Shown: piece by piece, positions 25,802-34,851 of the stretch
How the letters are laid out: every line of letters begins with the position of its first letter
Numbering within the stretch: the first letter of the stretch is position 1
NCBI GenBank assembly: GCA_014379405.1
Contig: JACMLU010000023.1
Span: forward strand, 124,001-188,000
Direction of reading: 5' to 3'
DNA from: Flavobacterium sp.
Lineage (GTDB): Bacteria > Bacteroidota > Bacteroidia > Flavobacteriales > Flavobacteriaceae
DNA length: 64,000 nt
The notes under the pieces: generated by a model
Told to the model about the DNA's origin: nothing
The model's input: only the letters and a program-made list of their open reading frames with translations
Database searches by the model: none
Position numbers and translations under genes: made by a program

Positions 25802-26473
25802 ATGGAACAACTTTTATCAAATATCAAAATTAAAGTCAACGAAAAACTCTTTGTGAAAGACCCAGAAACCTCAGCTTTGGGAAAAAAAATCATTCAAGAA
25901 AGTATCATATTAATTGATGATATTGGTTTTGATGATTTTACTTTTAAAAAATTAGGTGAAAAATTGGGTTCCAATGAGAGCTCTGTTTATCGTTATTTCG
26001 AGAACAAGCACAAATTATTAGTGTATTTATCTTCTTGGTATTGGAGTTGGATGGAATATCGATTGGTATTTGCCACTTCAAATTATGCCAATCCTTTAGA
26101 GAAATTAAAAAAAGCAATTTCAATTGTTACTGAAAAAGTAGAAGACGATCAGAAAACGTTACACATCAATGAATCTATTTTGAATAAAATTATTATTGCA
26201 GAGTTTACCAAAACCTTTCATACAAAAGAAGTAGAACAGGAAAATAAAGAAGGGTTTTATTATATTTATATAAGAGTGATCAATAGATTGACAACCATAA
26301 TCTCTGAAGTAAATCCAGAGTATTTGTATCCAAAAAGTTTAGCGTCTAGCATTGTTGAAGGAGCAATGCATCAGCATTTTTTGAAAGATCATATGCAGGC
26401 AATTACGGACTGTAATGAAACCACAAATCCAACCCATTTTTACGTTGATTTAATTGAAAAACTACTTAAATAA
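25802..26473 (+). CDS. TetR/AcrR-family transcriptional regulator
   Basis: This is a 223-residue regulator. The TetR N-terminal HTH spans about 30-75: GFDDFTFKKLGEKLGSNESSVYRYFENKHKLL, with the characteristic recognition helix SVYRYFENK. The C-terminal ligand/dimer domain is divergent. It lies 6 nt upstream of the ABC gene, so it heads the ABC-HlyD-TolC exporter operon and likely represses it in response to an exported or envelope-stress compound. The adjacent palindrome supports autoregulation. The ligand is unknown. Confidence 0.9.
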   Translation: MEQLLSNIKIKVNEKLFVKDPETSALGKKIIQESIILIDDIGFDDFTFKKLGEKLGSNESSVYRYFENKHKLLVYLSSWYWSWMEYRLVFATSNYANPLEKLKKAISIVTEKVEDDQKTLHINESILNKIIIAEFTKTFHTKEVEQENKEGFYYIYIRVINRLTTIISEVNPEYLYPKSLASSIVEGAMHQHFLKDHMQAITDCNETTNPTHFYVDLIEKLLK

Positions 26474-26479
26474 AAAAAA

Positions 26480-28138
26480 ATGACTTCATTAAAAAGATTA
26501 TTCAACCTTTTAGAATTAGACAAAAAAGATGTTTCACAAATCTTTTTCTACGCCATTTTTGCTGGAATCGTGAGTTTGTCTTTGCCTTTGGGGATTCAAG
26601 CTATTGTAAATTTTATTCAATCGGGTCGAGTAAGTGCTTCTTGGATTGTATTAGTTATACTTGTAGTTTTTGGAGTAGCACTTGGAGGGATTTTATCTCT
26701 GATGCAATTGCGAATTACTGAAAATTTGCAACAAAAAATGTTTGTTCGTTCTTCATTTGAATTCGCTACTCGTTTGCCAAAAATTGAGTTTAAAGAAATG
26801 TACGGACATTATCCGCCAGAATTGGCCAATCGTTTTTTCGATACATTAACAATCCAAAAAGGAACTTCAAAATTGTTAGTAGATTTTTCGGCAGCCATTT
26901 TACAAATTGTTTTTGGAGTAGTTTTATTATCACTTTATCATCCTTTTTTCATAATATTTGGTTTATTGTTGTTATTGCTTCTGTATGTTATTTTTAAATT
27001 TTCATATCATAAAGGAACTGAAACTAACTTGAAAACCTCAAAGAACAAATACAAAACAGCAGGTTGGTTGCAAGAAATTGCCCGTAACAATTTCAGTTTT
27101 AGAAACGAACTCAACTATGATTTTGCATTAGAAAAAAACAATACAATTATAAAACAATATTTATACAGTCGCGAAAATCATTTTAATGTAATCAAAAGGC
27201 AATTTAGTCATCTCATTATTTTCAAGGTAATCATAACGGCTAGTTTATTAATCATTGGTGGGTATTTAGTGTTGAGTCAGCAAATGAATATTGGTCAATT
27301 TGTGGCTTCAGAAATCATCATTTTGTTGGTAATCAATTCTGTCGAGAAAATTATTCTTGGGCTTGAAACTTTCTACGATGTTTTGACAGCAGTAGAAAAA
27401 ATAGGTCAAGTGACGGACATGGAATTAGAAAAGGAATCTGATGTTGAAAACAAAATTTGCTACACCAACATCAGTCTTGAAACGGACAATATGGGTTTTC
27501 AGTTTCCAGAATCTAATTTTGGAATTTTAAACAATATTAGTTTAAAAATAAATTCGGGCGAGAAAATCATAATCGATGGCGAAAATGGTTCTGGAAAAAC
27601 AACTTTAATTCGAATATTATCGGGTTTGTTGCATCCCAATTCGGGCAATTTTTATATAAATGATGACACTTTTAGGAAAATAGACATCAAACAATATCGC
27701 TCTAGAATCGGCAGTATTATTCAAGGTGAAACTCCTTTTGAAGGAACAATTCTCGAAAACATTACTTTCAATGACAAAAACATTAGTACAGAAGATTTGA
27801 AATGGGCTTTGGATGCGGTTCAATTAACGAGTTTTATAAAAACATTACCCAAAGGACTGGACACTAAAATTTTTCCAGAAGGAAAACAATTGTCCTCTTC
27901 AAATGCCCAAAAAATCTTGTTGGCGAGGAGTATCATTCACAAACCTGATATTTTATTTTATGAGGAACCAACAGACAAAATGGATGTAAAAGTAGCCAAT
28001 GAAATCATCGATTTTATTACCTCCGAAAAAAACAAATGGACGGTTATTGTATCTTCTCAAAATCCGCATTGGTTGATCAAGTGTACGCGAGAAATCACAA
28101 TGCAAAAAGGAACTATTTTATCTGATACTAAAAAATAA
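26480..28138 (+). CDS. ABC-type exporter, fused membrane and (divergent) ATPase domains
   Basis: This is a 552-residue half-transporter of the type used in type I secretion. An ABC transmembrane domain spans about 15-310 (five to six helices) without an N-terminal peptidase domain. The nucleotide-binding domain spans about 340-550. Walker A GENGSGKT (367-374) and Q-loop Gln415 are intact. The signature is LSSSNAQ (471-477) instead of LSGGQ, Walker B reads ILFYEEP with Glu in place of Asp at 495 but Glu496 kept, and the switch-His position appears to be Gln527. It is followed by HlyD-like and TolC-like genes; the substrate is unknown. Confidence 0.9.
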   Translation: MTSLKRLFNLLELDKKDVSQIFFYAIFAGIVSLSLPLGIQAIVNFIQSGRVSASWIVLVILVVFGVALGGILSLMQLRITENLQQKMFVRSSFEFATRLPKIEFKEMYGHYPPELANRFFDTLTIQKGTSKLLVDFSAAILQIVFGVVLLSLYHPFFIIFGLLLLLLLYVIFKFSYHKGTETNLKTSKNKYKTAGWLQEIARNNFSFRNELNYDFALEKNNTIIKQYLYSRENHFNVIKRQFSHLIIFKVIITASLLIIGGYLVLSQQMNIGQFVASEIIILLVINSVEKIILGLETFYDVLTAVEKIGQVTDMELEKESDVENKICYTNISLETDNMGFQFPESNFGILNNISLKINSGEKIIIDGENGSGKTTLIRILSGLLHPNSGNFYINDDTFRKIDIKQYRSRIGSIIQGETPFEGTILENITFNDKNISTEDLKWALDAVQLTSFIKTLPKGLDTKIFPEGKQLSSSNAQKILLARSIIHKPDILFYEEPTDKMDVKVANEIIDFITSEKNKWTVIVSSQNPHWLIKCTREITMQKGTILSDTKK

Positions 28139-28142
28139 GAAT

Positions 28143-29492
28143 ATGTTAAATATATCCGACAAAAATTCAATTAATAATCAGGCTCTTGAAAAATATTCTA
28201 CGGTCAAGAATTTGAATAACAGACCTCATTATAAAATTTTGAATCAAATAATTCTAGCAGTTTCAATATTGGTAATTATAGCACTTTTCTTGCCTTGGAC
28301 ACAAAACATCTCGGGTTCTGGAGCGGTTACGACTTTGAAACCCAATCAAAGACCACAATCCATTCAATCCGTTATCTCGGGTCGAATAGAAAAATGGTAC
28401 GTGCAAGAAGGTAATTTTGTAAATAAGGGCGATACAATTCTTTTTATTTCTGAAATAAAAGAAGATTATATGGATCCTAATTTGGTAAAAAACACTAAAA
28501 ATCAGGTGGAAGCCAAAAAACAGTCTTTGGAATCTTATGGTTCTAAAGTTGCCACTCTTGCGATTCAAATGCAAGCCATAGAAAGAGAAAAAGGGTTGAA
28601 ACTCAAACAAGCCGTGAATAAAATCAAACAAGCTAGCTTGAAAATAAAAAGCGATAGTATGGATTTAGTAGCAGTAAAAACACAGCTAAAAATTGCTAAT
28701 ACACAATTCAATCGTTCTTTGCAATTAAACAAAGAAGGGCTAAAAGCTTTGTCAGATGTCGAGGAAAAACGTTTAAAACTGCAAGAAGTAGAAGCAAAAA
28801 TCATCACACAAGAGAATAAATTTTATACCAGTAAAAATGAATTCATCAATGCAGAAGTAGAAATCAATAGAATAACTGCTGAGTATTCAGAGAAGACATC
28901 GAAAGCACAAAGCGACCAATACACAGCAATGAGTAATCAATACGATACCGAAGCACAAGTAAGTAAGCTCGAAAATCAGTATGCCAATTACAGCATCCGT
29001 AATGGAATGTATTACATCAAAGCACCACAAAGTGGATACATTAATAGAACATTACAATCGGGAATTGGCGAAAACATTAAAGAAGGAACTCCAATTGCAA
29101 CCATTATGCCTTCAAAATATGATATTGCAGTTGAATCTTTTGTAGATCCAATAGATTTGCCTTTAATTAAAAGAGGTGAAAAAGTAAGAGTTTGGTTCGA
29201 CGGTTGGCCAACTATTGTGTTTTCGGGATGGCCAGATATGTCGTATGGAACTTTTGGCGGTGAAGTTGTGGCAATTGAAAATTTCATCAGCGATAATGGA
29301 AAATTCAGAATCCTTATTGCACCAGACAAAAATGAAGCATCTTGGCCCAAACAATTGAGCATCGGCTCAGGAGCACAAACCATAGCTTTACTTAATACGG
29401 TGCCAGTTTGGTTTGAATTTTGGAGAACACTTAACGGTTTTCCTCCTAATTATTATCAAGGAAAAGAAAAACCTTCAAAAGAAAAGAAATAA
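28143..29492 (+). CDS. HlyD-family periplasmic adaptor (membrane fusion protein)
   Basis: This is a 449-residue adaptor linking the inner-membrane ABC protein to an outer-membrane channel. One transmembrane helix lies at about 33-53 (NQIILAVSILVIIALFLPW). A lipoyl half-motif (VISGRIEKWYVQEGNFVNKGD) follows at about 75-100, then a long coiled coil about 110-280, the second lipoyl half and barrel (IKAPQSGYINRTLQSGIGENIKEGTPI) and a beta domain. It starts 4 nt after the ABC gene. Its stop overlaps the TolC start as TAATG, so the operon is tightly coupled. Confidence 0.94.
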   Translation: MLNISDKNSINNQALEKYSTVKNLNNRPHYKILNQIILAVSILVIIALFLPWTQNISGSGAVTTLKPNQRPQSIQSVISGRIEKWYVQEGNFVNKGDTILFISEIKEDYMDPNLVKNTKNQVEAKKQSLESYGSKVATLAIQMQAIEREKGLKLKQAVNKIKQASLKIKSDSMDLVAVKTQLKIANTQFNRSLQLNKEGLKALSDVEEKRLKLQEVEAKIITQENKFYTSKNEFINAEVEINRITAEYSEKTSKAQSDQYTAMSNQYDTEAQVSKLENQYANYSIRNGMYYIKAPQSGYINRTLQSGIGENIKEGTPIATIMPSKYDIAVESFVDPIDLPLIKRGEKVRVWFDGWPTIVFSGWPDMSYGTFGGEVVAIENFISDNGKFRILIAPDKNEASWPKQLSIGSGAQTIALLNTVPVWFEFWRTLNGFPPNYYQGKEKPSKEKK

Positions 29493-30901
29493 TGAGAAAA
29501 CTTCTTTTATTGCTAACCTTTTTTGGGTCGACAGTTTACAGTCAATCCACTATCGAATCTACATTGCCGTCCAATCTCAAGGAAATGAGCTACAACGAAT
29601 ATCTAGGTTATGTAAAAAAATATCATCCTTTAGTAAAAAACGCCAATTTAGAAATCAGTAAGGCACAAGCTAATCTGATGATGGCGCGTGGTGGATTTGA
29701 CCCCAAATTAGAATTGGATTACAACAAAAAACAGTTTCAGGGAACTGAATATTATTCCATAATGAATAGTAGTTTCAAAATTCCCACTTGGTATGGCATT
29801 GACATCAAAGCGGGTTTTGAAGAAAACGATGGCTATTACCTGAATCCACAAAACAAAACACCGACTGATGGTTTGACTTCACTCGGAATTAGTGTTCCTC
29901 TTGGTCAAGGGTTGCTCATCAATCAGCGAATGGCTGATTTGCAAAAGGCAAAAATCCAAGTAAAATTAAGCGAAGCGGAGCAAAAGCTAATGGCAATTGC
30001 CGTTTTGTATGATGCTTCGGTTGCTTATTTTAATTGGAAAAAAAACTATGAAGAATATTTGTTGTATGAAAATTATAGTATCAATGCTCAAAAACGATAT
30101 GACGGAATCGAATCTTTGATAAAACAAGGAGACAAACCCGCAATTGACAGCGTTGAAGCAGGGATTGTGGTCAAAAACAGATTATTGGCTCTTGAAGATT
30201 CAAAATTAAAATTAACGAAAGCCAAACTGGAATTATCCAACTTTCTTTGGTTGGAAAATAACATTCCACTAGAACTCGCCGAAGCTATTATTCCTGAAAA
30301 AAAATTAGGTCAGACTATTCAAGAAACATTAAATATTAGCGATTCAGTCAATCCAGAATTTTCGGTTTTGAATCATCCAAAAATTGAAGCTTTGCAAAGT
30401 AAAATCGATTTATTGAACGTCGAGAAACGAATGAAAGCCAATATGCTTTTGCCTAAAATAGATGTTGGTTATTCTTATCTGGCTCAGCCAAACCCAGCTA
30501 TTCCAAACAGTTCAGACAATTACAAAGTGGGAGTCGATTTTTATTTCCCATTGTTTTTGCGAAAAGAAAGAGGCAGTTTGAAATTAGCACAATATAAAAT
30601 TCAGGAATCTGAATTTACTCGTGATTTAGAAAAAGTACAATTGACGAACAAAATCAGTGCTCAAAAAACAGAAATTCAGTCCTTGACCAAACAACAAAAA
30701 TTAATCAACAATTTGGTAGATGATTACGATAAAATGCTAAAATCGGAGGAACGATTGTTTGCTTTAGGGGAGAGTTCACTTTTTCTAATTAATACTCGTG
30801 AAAATAATTTAGTCAGTGCTCAGATTTCGCGAATTAATTTAGAAAACCGTTTCTACACTTCGAATTCGGAACTTTATAAAATTTTGGCGAATCCAAATTA
30901 A
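29492..30901 (+). CDS. TolC-family outer-membrane efflux protein
   Basis: This 469-residue protein has a signal peptide (LLLLLTFFGSTVYSQ) and two outer-membrane efflux repeats rich in long amphipathic helices (NAQKRYDGIESLIKQGDKPAIDSVEA, KIEALQSKIDLLNVEKRMK). It would form the trimeric channel of the exporter whose ABC and adaptor genes precede it. It is the last gene of the tetR operon; map follows with its own promoter. Length is normal. Confidence 0.93.
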   Translation: MRKLLLLLTFFGSTVYSQSTIESTLPSNLKEMSYNEYLGYVKKYHPLVKNANLEISKAQANLMMARGGFDPKLELDYNKKQFQGTEYYSIMNSSFKIPTWYGIDIKAGFEENDGYYLNPQNKTPTDGLTSLGISVPLGQGLLINQRMADLQKAKIQVKLSEAEQKLMAIAVLYDASVAYFNWKKNYEEYLLYENYSINAQKRYDGIESLIKQGDKPAIDSVEAGIVVKNRLLALEDSKLKLTKAKLELSNFLWLENNIPLELAEAIIPEKKLGQTIQETLNISDSVNPEFSVLNHPKIEALQSKIDLLNVEKRMKANMLLPKIDVGYSYLAQPNPAIPNSSDNYKVGVDFYFPLFLRKERGSLKLAQYKIQESEFTRDLEKVQLTNKISAQKTEIQSLTKQQKLINNLVDDYDKMLKSEERLFALGESSLFLINTRENNLVSAQISRINLENRFYTSNSELYKILANPN

Positions 30902-30916
30902 ATAAGTATTTAATTG

Positions 30917-30924
30917 TATTTTTG
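30917..30924 (+). promoter_or_regulatory. -7 promoter element for map
   Basis: TATTTTTG, 18 nt before the map ATG at 30943. Confidence 0.6.
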
Positions 30925-30942
30925 CGGTCAGAAAATTGAATT

Positions 30943-31761
30943 ATGATTATCCAAAAAACACGAGAGGAAATAGAATTAATGCGCGAAAGTGCTTTAATCG
31001 TATCCAAAACATTAGGAATGATTGCTTCCGAAATCAAAGAAGGAGTTACCACATTATACTTAGACAAAAGAGCAGAAGAATTTATTCGTGATCACGGAGC
31101 TGTTCCAAGTTTTCTAGGATTATATGGTTTCCCAAATTCGCTTTGTATGAGCCCAAATGCTCAAGTGGTACACGGAATTCCTAACAATAAACCATTAGAA
31201 AGTGGAGATGTGATTTCGGTAGATTGTGGTGCTTATAAAAACGGATTCCACGGAGACCACGCTTATTCATTCGAGATTGGCGAAGTGGCTCAAGAAACCA
31301 AAAAATTATTGCAGGTTACCAAAGAATCTTTGTATGTTGGAATCCGCGAATTCAGAGCCGGAAACCGCGTGGAAGATGTGGGTAATGCCATTCAAAAATA
31401 CACCGAATCTCACGGATATGGCGTAGTTCGTGAATTAGTTGGACACGGTGTTGGTCAAAAAATGCACGAAGATCCAGAAATGCCAAATTATGGTAAAAAA
31501 GGTCGTGGAAAACTATTCGTTGAAGGAATGGTAGTTGCCATCGAACCTATGATCAATATGGGAACCAAAAACATCAAACAACTCAAAGACGGTTGGACAA
31601 TTCTTACTGCCGACGGAAAACCAAGCGCCCATTTTGAACACGACGTGGCCATTATTGACGGAAAACCAGAGATTTTATCGACGTTTGCTTATATCTATCA
31701 AGCTTTGGGAATTGTGAGCAATGAAGAAGATGAGTTTAGAAAAATACCATTAGTTATTTAA
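30943..31761 (+). CDS. map: Methionine aminopeptidase, type I
   Basis: MAP removes the initiator methionine from nascent proteins using a dinuclear metal site. The five ligands of the pita-bread fold are all present: Asp94 (SVDCGAY), Asp105 (GDHAYSF), His168 (GHGVG), Glu201 (AIEPM) and Glu232 (FEHDVAI). At 272 residues it is type Ia with a slightly extended C-terminus. It is not next to the ribosomal-protein operon, as often in Bacteroidetes. Confidence 0.97.
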   Translation: MIIQKTREEIELMRESALIVSKTLGMIASEIKEGVTTLYLDKRAEEFIRDHGAVPSFLGLYGFPNSLCMSPNAQVVHGIPNNKPLESGDVISVDCGAYKNGFHGDHAYSFEIGEVAQETKKLLQVTKESLYVGIREFRAGNRVEDVGNAIQKYTESHGYGVVRELVGHGVGQKMHEDPEMPNYGKKGRGKLFVEGMVVAIEPMINMGTKNIKQLKDGWTILTADGKPSAHFEHDVAIIDGKPEILSTFAYIYQALGIVSNEEDEFRKIPLVI

Positions 31762-31767
31762 TATTTA

Positions 31768-31795
31768 AACACTAATTTCACGAATTATCACGAAT
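31768..31795 (+). repeat. Left inverted repeat of the GxxExxY element
   Basis: AAACACTAATTTCACGAATT and following bases match the reverse complement of 32234-32264 with few substitutions, including the shared core AATTTCACGAATTA. It begins a few nt after the map stop codon. Confidence 0.6.
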
Positions 31796-31832
31796 TCAAA
31801 ATCTATAAAAATTTCTCAAATAATAAATTAAT

Positions 31833-32202
31833 ATGGATGATATTTATTTAAAAGAAGAGTCCTATAAAATTATTGGTCTTTGTATGGAGGTTCATAGAAT
31901 TCTAGGTAAAGGTCACAGCGAAGTGGTTTACAAAGATGCTTTGGAATATGAATTTAAAATCAATTCCATTTGAAAGAGAGAAAATTTATGAAATTGAATA
32001 TAAAGACATTATTTTACCTCGAAAATACGTTGCCGATTTTGTTGTTTATAATGAGATAATATTTGAAGTAAAAGCAATTTCACAATTAACAAATAGTGAC
32101 ATTAGACAAACATTAAATTATTTAGCATCATCCAAAAATAAATTAGGCTTGTTATCCAATTTTGGAGAAGATAGCCTCAAATACAAACGAATTATTTTAT
32201 AA
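31833..32202 (+). pseudogene. GxxExxY protein (PDDEXK_3 family), frameshifted
   Basis: Reading from the ATG at 31833 gives 46 codons, MDDIYLKEESYKIIGLCMEV onward, including the name-giving GHSEVVY motif, then TGA at 31971. Reading continues in the +1 frame (track ORF 31936-32202) with IPFEREKIYEIEYKDIILP, then ADFVVYNEIIFEVKA, which supplies the Asp and ExK of a PD-(D/E)XK nuclease-like core. The two parts join into a normal family member of about 122 residues, so one frameshift has broken the gene. The short AATTC neighbourhood at the junction would suit slippage. Function of the family is unknown. Confidence 0.8.
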
Positions 32203-32233
32203 TCTCAAGTTAGTGAAATTCATTTTAAGCATA

Positions 32234-32264
32234 AATAATTTGTGCTAATTCGTGAAATTCGTGT
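32234..32264 (-). repeat. Right inverted repeat of the GxxExxY element
   Basis: Its reverse complement contains ACACGAATTTCACGAATTAG followed by CACAAATT, matching 31768-31795 and resembling the inverted repeat at 44171-44242. It lies directly before the methyltransferase gene and supplies the spurious GTG start used by the ORF track. Confidence 0.6.
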
Positions 32265-32278
32265 CTAAATTTTACCCT

Positions 32279-33043
32279 ATGAAATCTGTGTTTAAACTCA
32301 TCCTCAACACCATACCTCGTCCACTATTAATTCGTTTGAGTTATGTGGCTCGACCAATTATTGCTTTTTCTTTAAAAGGAACTAATTTCACCGATCCAAT
32401 AGACGGGAAAAGTTTCAAATCGATGTTGCCCTATGGATACGAAAAACAACGCAATAATGTGCTTTCGCCAAGTACACTTTCGTTGGAAAGACACCGTTTG
32501 TTATGGATATACTTGAACGAGCAAACCGATTTTTTTACAGCCAAAAAGAAAGTTTTGCATTTTGCTCCAGAACAAGCTTTTTACAAATTGTTCCGCAAGC
32601 AAAAAAACTTGGATTACACCACAACCGATTTATTTTCGCCTTTGGCTGACGTTAAAGCAGATATTTGTAATTTGCCTTTTGAGGACAATCAATACGATGT
32701 TATTCTTTGCAACCACGTTTTGGAACACATTCCAGACGACACAAAAGCAATGCAGGAATTGTATCGTGTTTTGAAAACGGGCGGAATGGCAATTCTCCAA
32801 ATTCCACAAGATTTGAAAAGAGAAACAACATTTACCGATGATACAATTACCGACCAAAAAGAACGTGCCAAAATCTTTGGACAATACGATCACGTTCGTA
32901 TTTATGGTCGTGATTATTTTGACAAATTGAGAAGCATTGGTTTTACGGTTATCGAAGAAGATTACACCAATAAAATAGCTCCGGAATTGGTAGAAAAATA
33001 TTGCTTGGCAAAAGGCGAAATTATTCCAGTTTGTTTTAAATAA
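32279..33043 (+). CDS. Class I SAM-dependent methyltransferase (Methyltransf_11)
   Basis: This is a 254-residue methyltransferase. A motif-I region VLHFAPEQAFYKLF replaces the usual ExGxGxG. LPFEDNQYDVILCNHVLEHIPDDTKAMQELYRVLKTGG is the typical post-I to motif III stretch of methyltransferase 11. The C-terminus contains GRDYFDKLRSIGF. The substrate is unknown. The ATG at 32279 is preferred over the track's GTG at 32252, because that GTG lies inside the intergenic repeat. Confidence 0.88.
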   Translation: MKSVFKLILNTIPRPLLIRLSYVARPIIAFSLKGTNFTDPIDGKSFKSMLPYGYEKQRNNVLSPSTLSLERHRLLWIYLNEQTDFFTAKKKVLHFAPEQAFYKLFRKQKNLDYTTTDLFSPLADVKADICNLPFEDNQYDVILCNHVLEHIPDDTKAMQELYRVLKTGGMAILQIPQDLKRETTFTDDTITDQKERAKIFGQYDHVRIYGRDYFDKLRSIGFTVIEEDYTNKIAPELVEKYCLAKGEIIPVCFK

Positions 33044-33125
33044 ACATAAGTTCAACCAATTTTATTTAGGCATAATATTAGCAAAGCATAATTCGTTATA
33101 TTTACCATTTAATATATACAACGCT

Positions 33126-34379
33126 ATGCTTGCTTCCTTTTTTCGAAAAATAATATTGATTTTTATAGTCACTTCGGCTGTTGCGCAAATAGAAACCGAG
33201 GTGGTTCCTCCTTATAATATCAAAACTACTACCTTCGTACAAAACAATGAAAACGTGGTTCCCATATTCGAATTAGGTTCGGGTTTCCAATTTCAATTTG
33301 ATGATTTGTTCGGAAATGAAGCCAATTATTATTACGAAATTGTACACTGCGACTACAATTGGAAACCAACCGACATTCCAAAAACAGAATATTTAAAAGG
33401 CTTCGACGGACAAAGAATCCAACAATACGAGAATTCCTTTAATACCCTGCAAATCTATTCACATTATCAATTGCCTATTCCAAACCAATTTACGCAACTC
33501 CTCATTAGCGGTAATTATATTCTGAAAATTTTAGACGAAAATAAAGATATTGTATTTTCCAGAAAATTTATACTTTACGAAGATTTAGTTACCGTTCCAA
33601 TGCAAATTAGACGTGCCCGAACAGCTAATTATTTGGATTACAAGCACAATATCGAATTTTCGGTAAGATCGCTCGTAATCAATTTTCAAAATCCTTTAAA
33701 AAACGTAAAAGTGGTTTTGTTTCAAAACGGACAGTTTAACACCGCCATCAAAAACATTGTTCCACAATACACCATTGGGAACGAATTAATTTATAAATAC
33801 GATACCCAAACCCAATTTTGGGCAGGAAACGAGTTTTTGTATTTTGACAACAACAACATTAGATCTGCAGCCAACAATGTTTCCAGAATAGATTCCAGTA
33901 ACGGAATTTATAATTCGAATTTATACACCAATAATGCCAGAGCCAATTACCCCTATTCCGTGATACCCGATGTTAATGGAAATTTTGTGGTTCGAAACAT
34001 CAATGCCGAAAAAAACGAAATTGAAGCGGACTATGCCTGGGTTTACTTCAGCCTTTCAGCTCCAGCTTTTATGTCGAAAAAAGGTGTTTATGTTACTGGA
34101 ATGTTCAATAATTATAGTTTGTCTCCCGAATACAAAATGGATTTCAATCCTAAAAATAACCTTTACGAGAAAGCCATTTTAGTAAAACAAGGATTTACCA
34201 ATTATCAATATCAAATTGCAGATGACAAAGGAAATGTGGATGCCGAAAAAGCAATAGACGGCAATTTTTGGCAAACCGAAAATGATTATTCAATACTGGT
34301 TTATTATCGAGAAAACAGCGATCGATACGATCGAGTGATTGGTAAAGCAACCTCAAATTCGAACGTGATTACCAACTAA
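33126..34379 (+). CDS. Type IX secretion system plug protein (DUF5103)
   Basis: This is a 417-residue secreted protein with a signal peptide to about TSAVAQ. The sequence matches the DUF5103 family, named for the plug that occupies the SprA translocon in the Flavobacterium T9SS structure. An N-terminal beta domain includes IVHCDYNWKPTDIPKTEYLKG. The C-terminal region includes VYVTGMFNNYSLSPEYKMDFN and YQYQIADDKG, reminiscent of a carbohydrate-binding-48-like or Ig fold. It is periplasmic or outer-membrane associated. A weak -7, TATATTTA, precedes it. No other T9SS core gene is adjacent. Confidence 0.88.
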   Translation: MLASFFRKIILIFIVTSAVAQIETEVVPPYNIKTTTFVQNNENVVPIFELGSGFQFQFDDLFGNEANYYYEIVHCDYNWKPTDIPKTEYLKGFDGQRIQQYENSFNTLQIYSHYQLPIPNQFTQLLISGNYILKILDENKDIVFSRKFILYEDLVTVPMQIRRARTANYLDYKHNIEFSVRSLVINFQNPLKNVKVVLFQNGQFNTAIKNIVPQYTIGNELIYKYDTQTQFWAGNEFLYFDNNNIRSAANNVSRIDSSNGIYNSNLYTNNARANYPYSVIPDVNGNFVVRNINAEKNEIEADYAWVYFSLSAPAFMSKKGVYVTGMFNNYSLSPEYKMDFNPKNNLYEKAILVKQGFTNYQYQIADDKGNVDAEKAIDGNFWQTENDYSILVYYRENSDRYDRVIGKATSNSNVITN

Positions 34380-34421
34380 AAAAACATTTTTTTAAAACTG
34401 CAAAACAAACCCATTTTTTTG

Positions 34422-34429
34422 TAAATTTG
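34422..34429 (+). promoter_or_regulatory. -7 promoter element for apaG
   Basis: TAAATTTG, 32 nt before the ATG at 34462. Confidence 0.6.
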
Positions 34430-34461
34430 CCATATATTAAACTCATTAGTACTCTATTACT

Positions 34462-34848
34462 ATGGTTTCACAAATAACAAGAGGCATTAAAATATCCGTT
34501 TTGACTAGTTTTGAAGGCACCTACTTCAAAAACTACAAAATCCATTTTGCCTTTAGTTATCAAATCACCATCGAAAACCACAGCAAAGACTCCGTACAAT
34601 TAGTTTCACGCCACTGGGAAATTTTCGATTCACTAAACAACAGGGAAATTGTGGATGGTGAAGGCGTAATTGGCAAAAAACCCGTTTTAAGACCTGGAGA
34701 AACCCACACCTATAATTCTGGTTGTTTGTTGTCCTCACCTTATGGCGCTATGAAAGGATTTTTCAATATGGTCAATTTTACTACCACAAAAACTTTCAAA
34801 GTTATCGTACCTACATTTCGCTTGTCTGCCCCTTTTGCTTTGAATTAA
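34462..34848 (+). CDS. apaG: ApaG domain protein
   Basis: This is a 128-residue single-domain ApaG protein with an Ig/FN3-like beta sandwich: FAFSYQITIENHSKDSVQLVSRHWEIFDS followed by GEGVIGKKPVLRPGETHTYNSGCLLSSPYGAMKGFF. ApaG is associated with Co2+/Mg2+ homeostasis in enterobacteria, but the molecular role is unsettled. It is cytoplasmic and full length. A dispersed repeat begins 3 nt after its stop codon. Confidence 0.95.
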   Translation: MVSQITRGIKISVLTSFEGTYFKNYKIHFAFSYQITIENHSKDSVQLVSRHWEIFDSLNNREIVDGEGVIGKKPVLRPGETHTYNSGCLLSSPYGAMKGFFNMVNFTTTKTFKVIVPTFRLSAPFALN

Positions 34849-34851
34849 CTG

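Noticed and set aside
32252-32278. GTG start of the class I methyltransferase
   Set aside because: This GTG belongs to the inverted repeat next to the GxxExxY pseudogene; the ATG at 32279 is more plausible.
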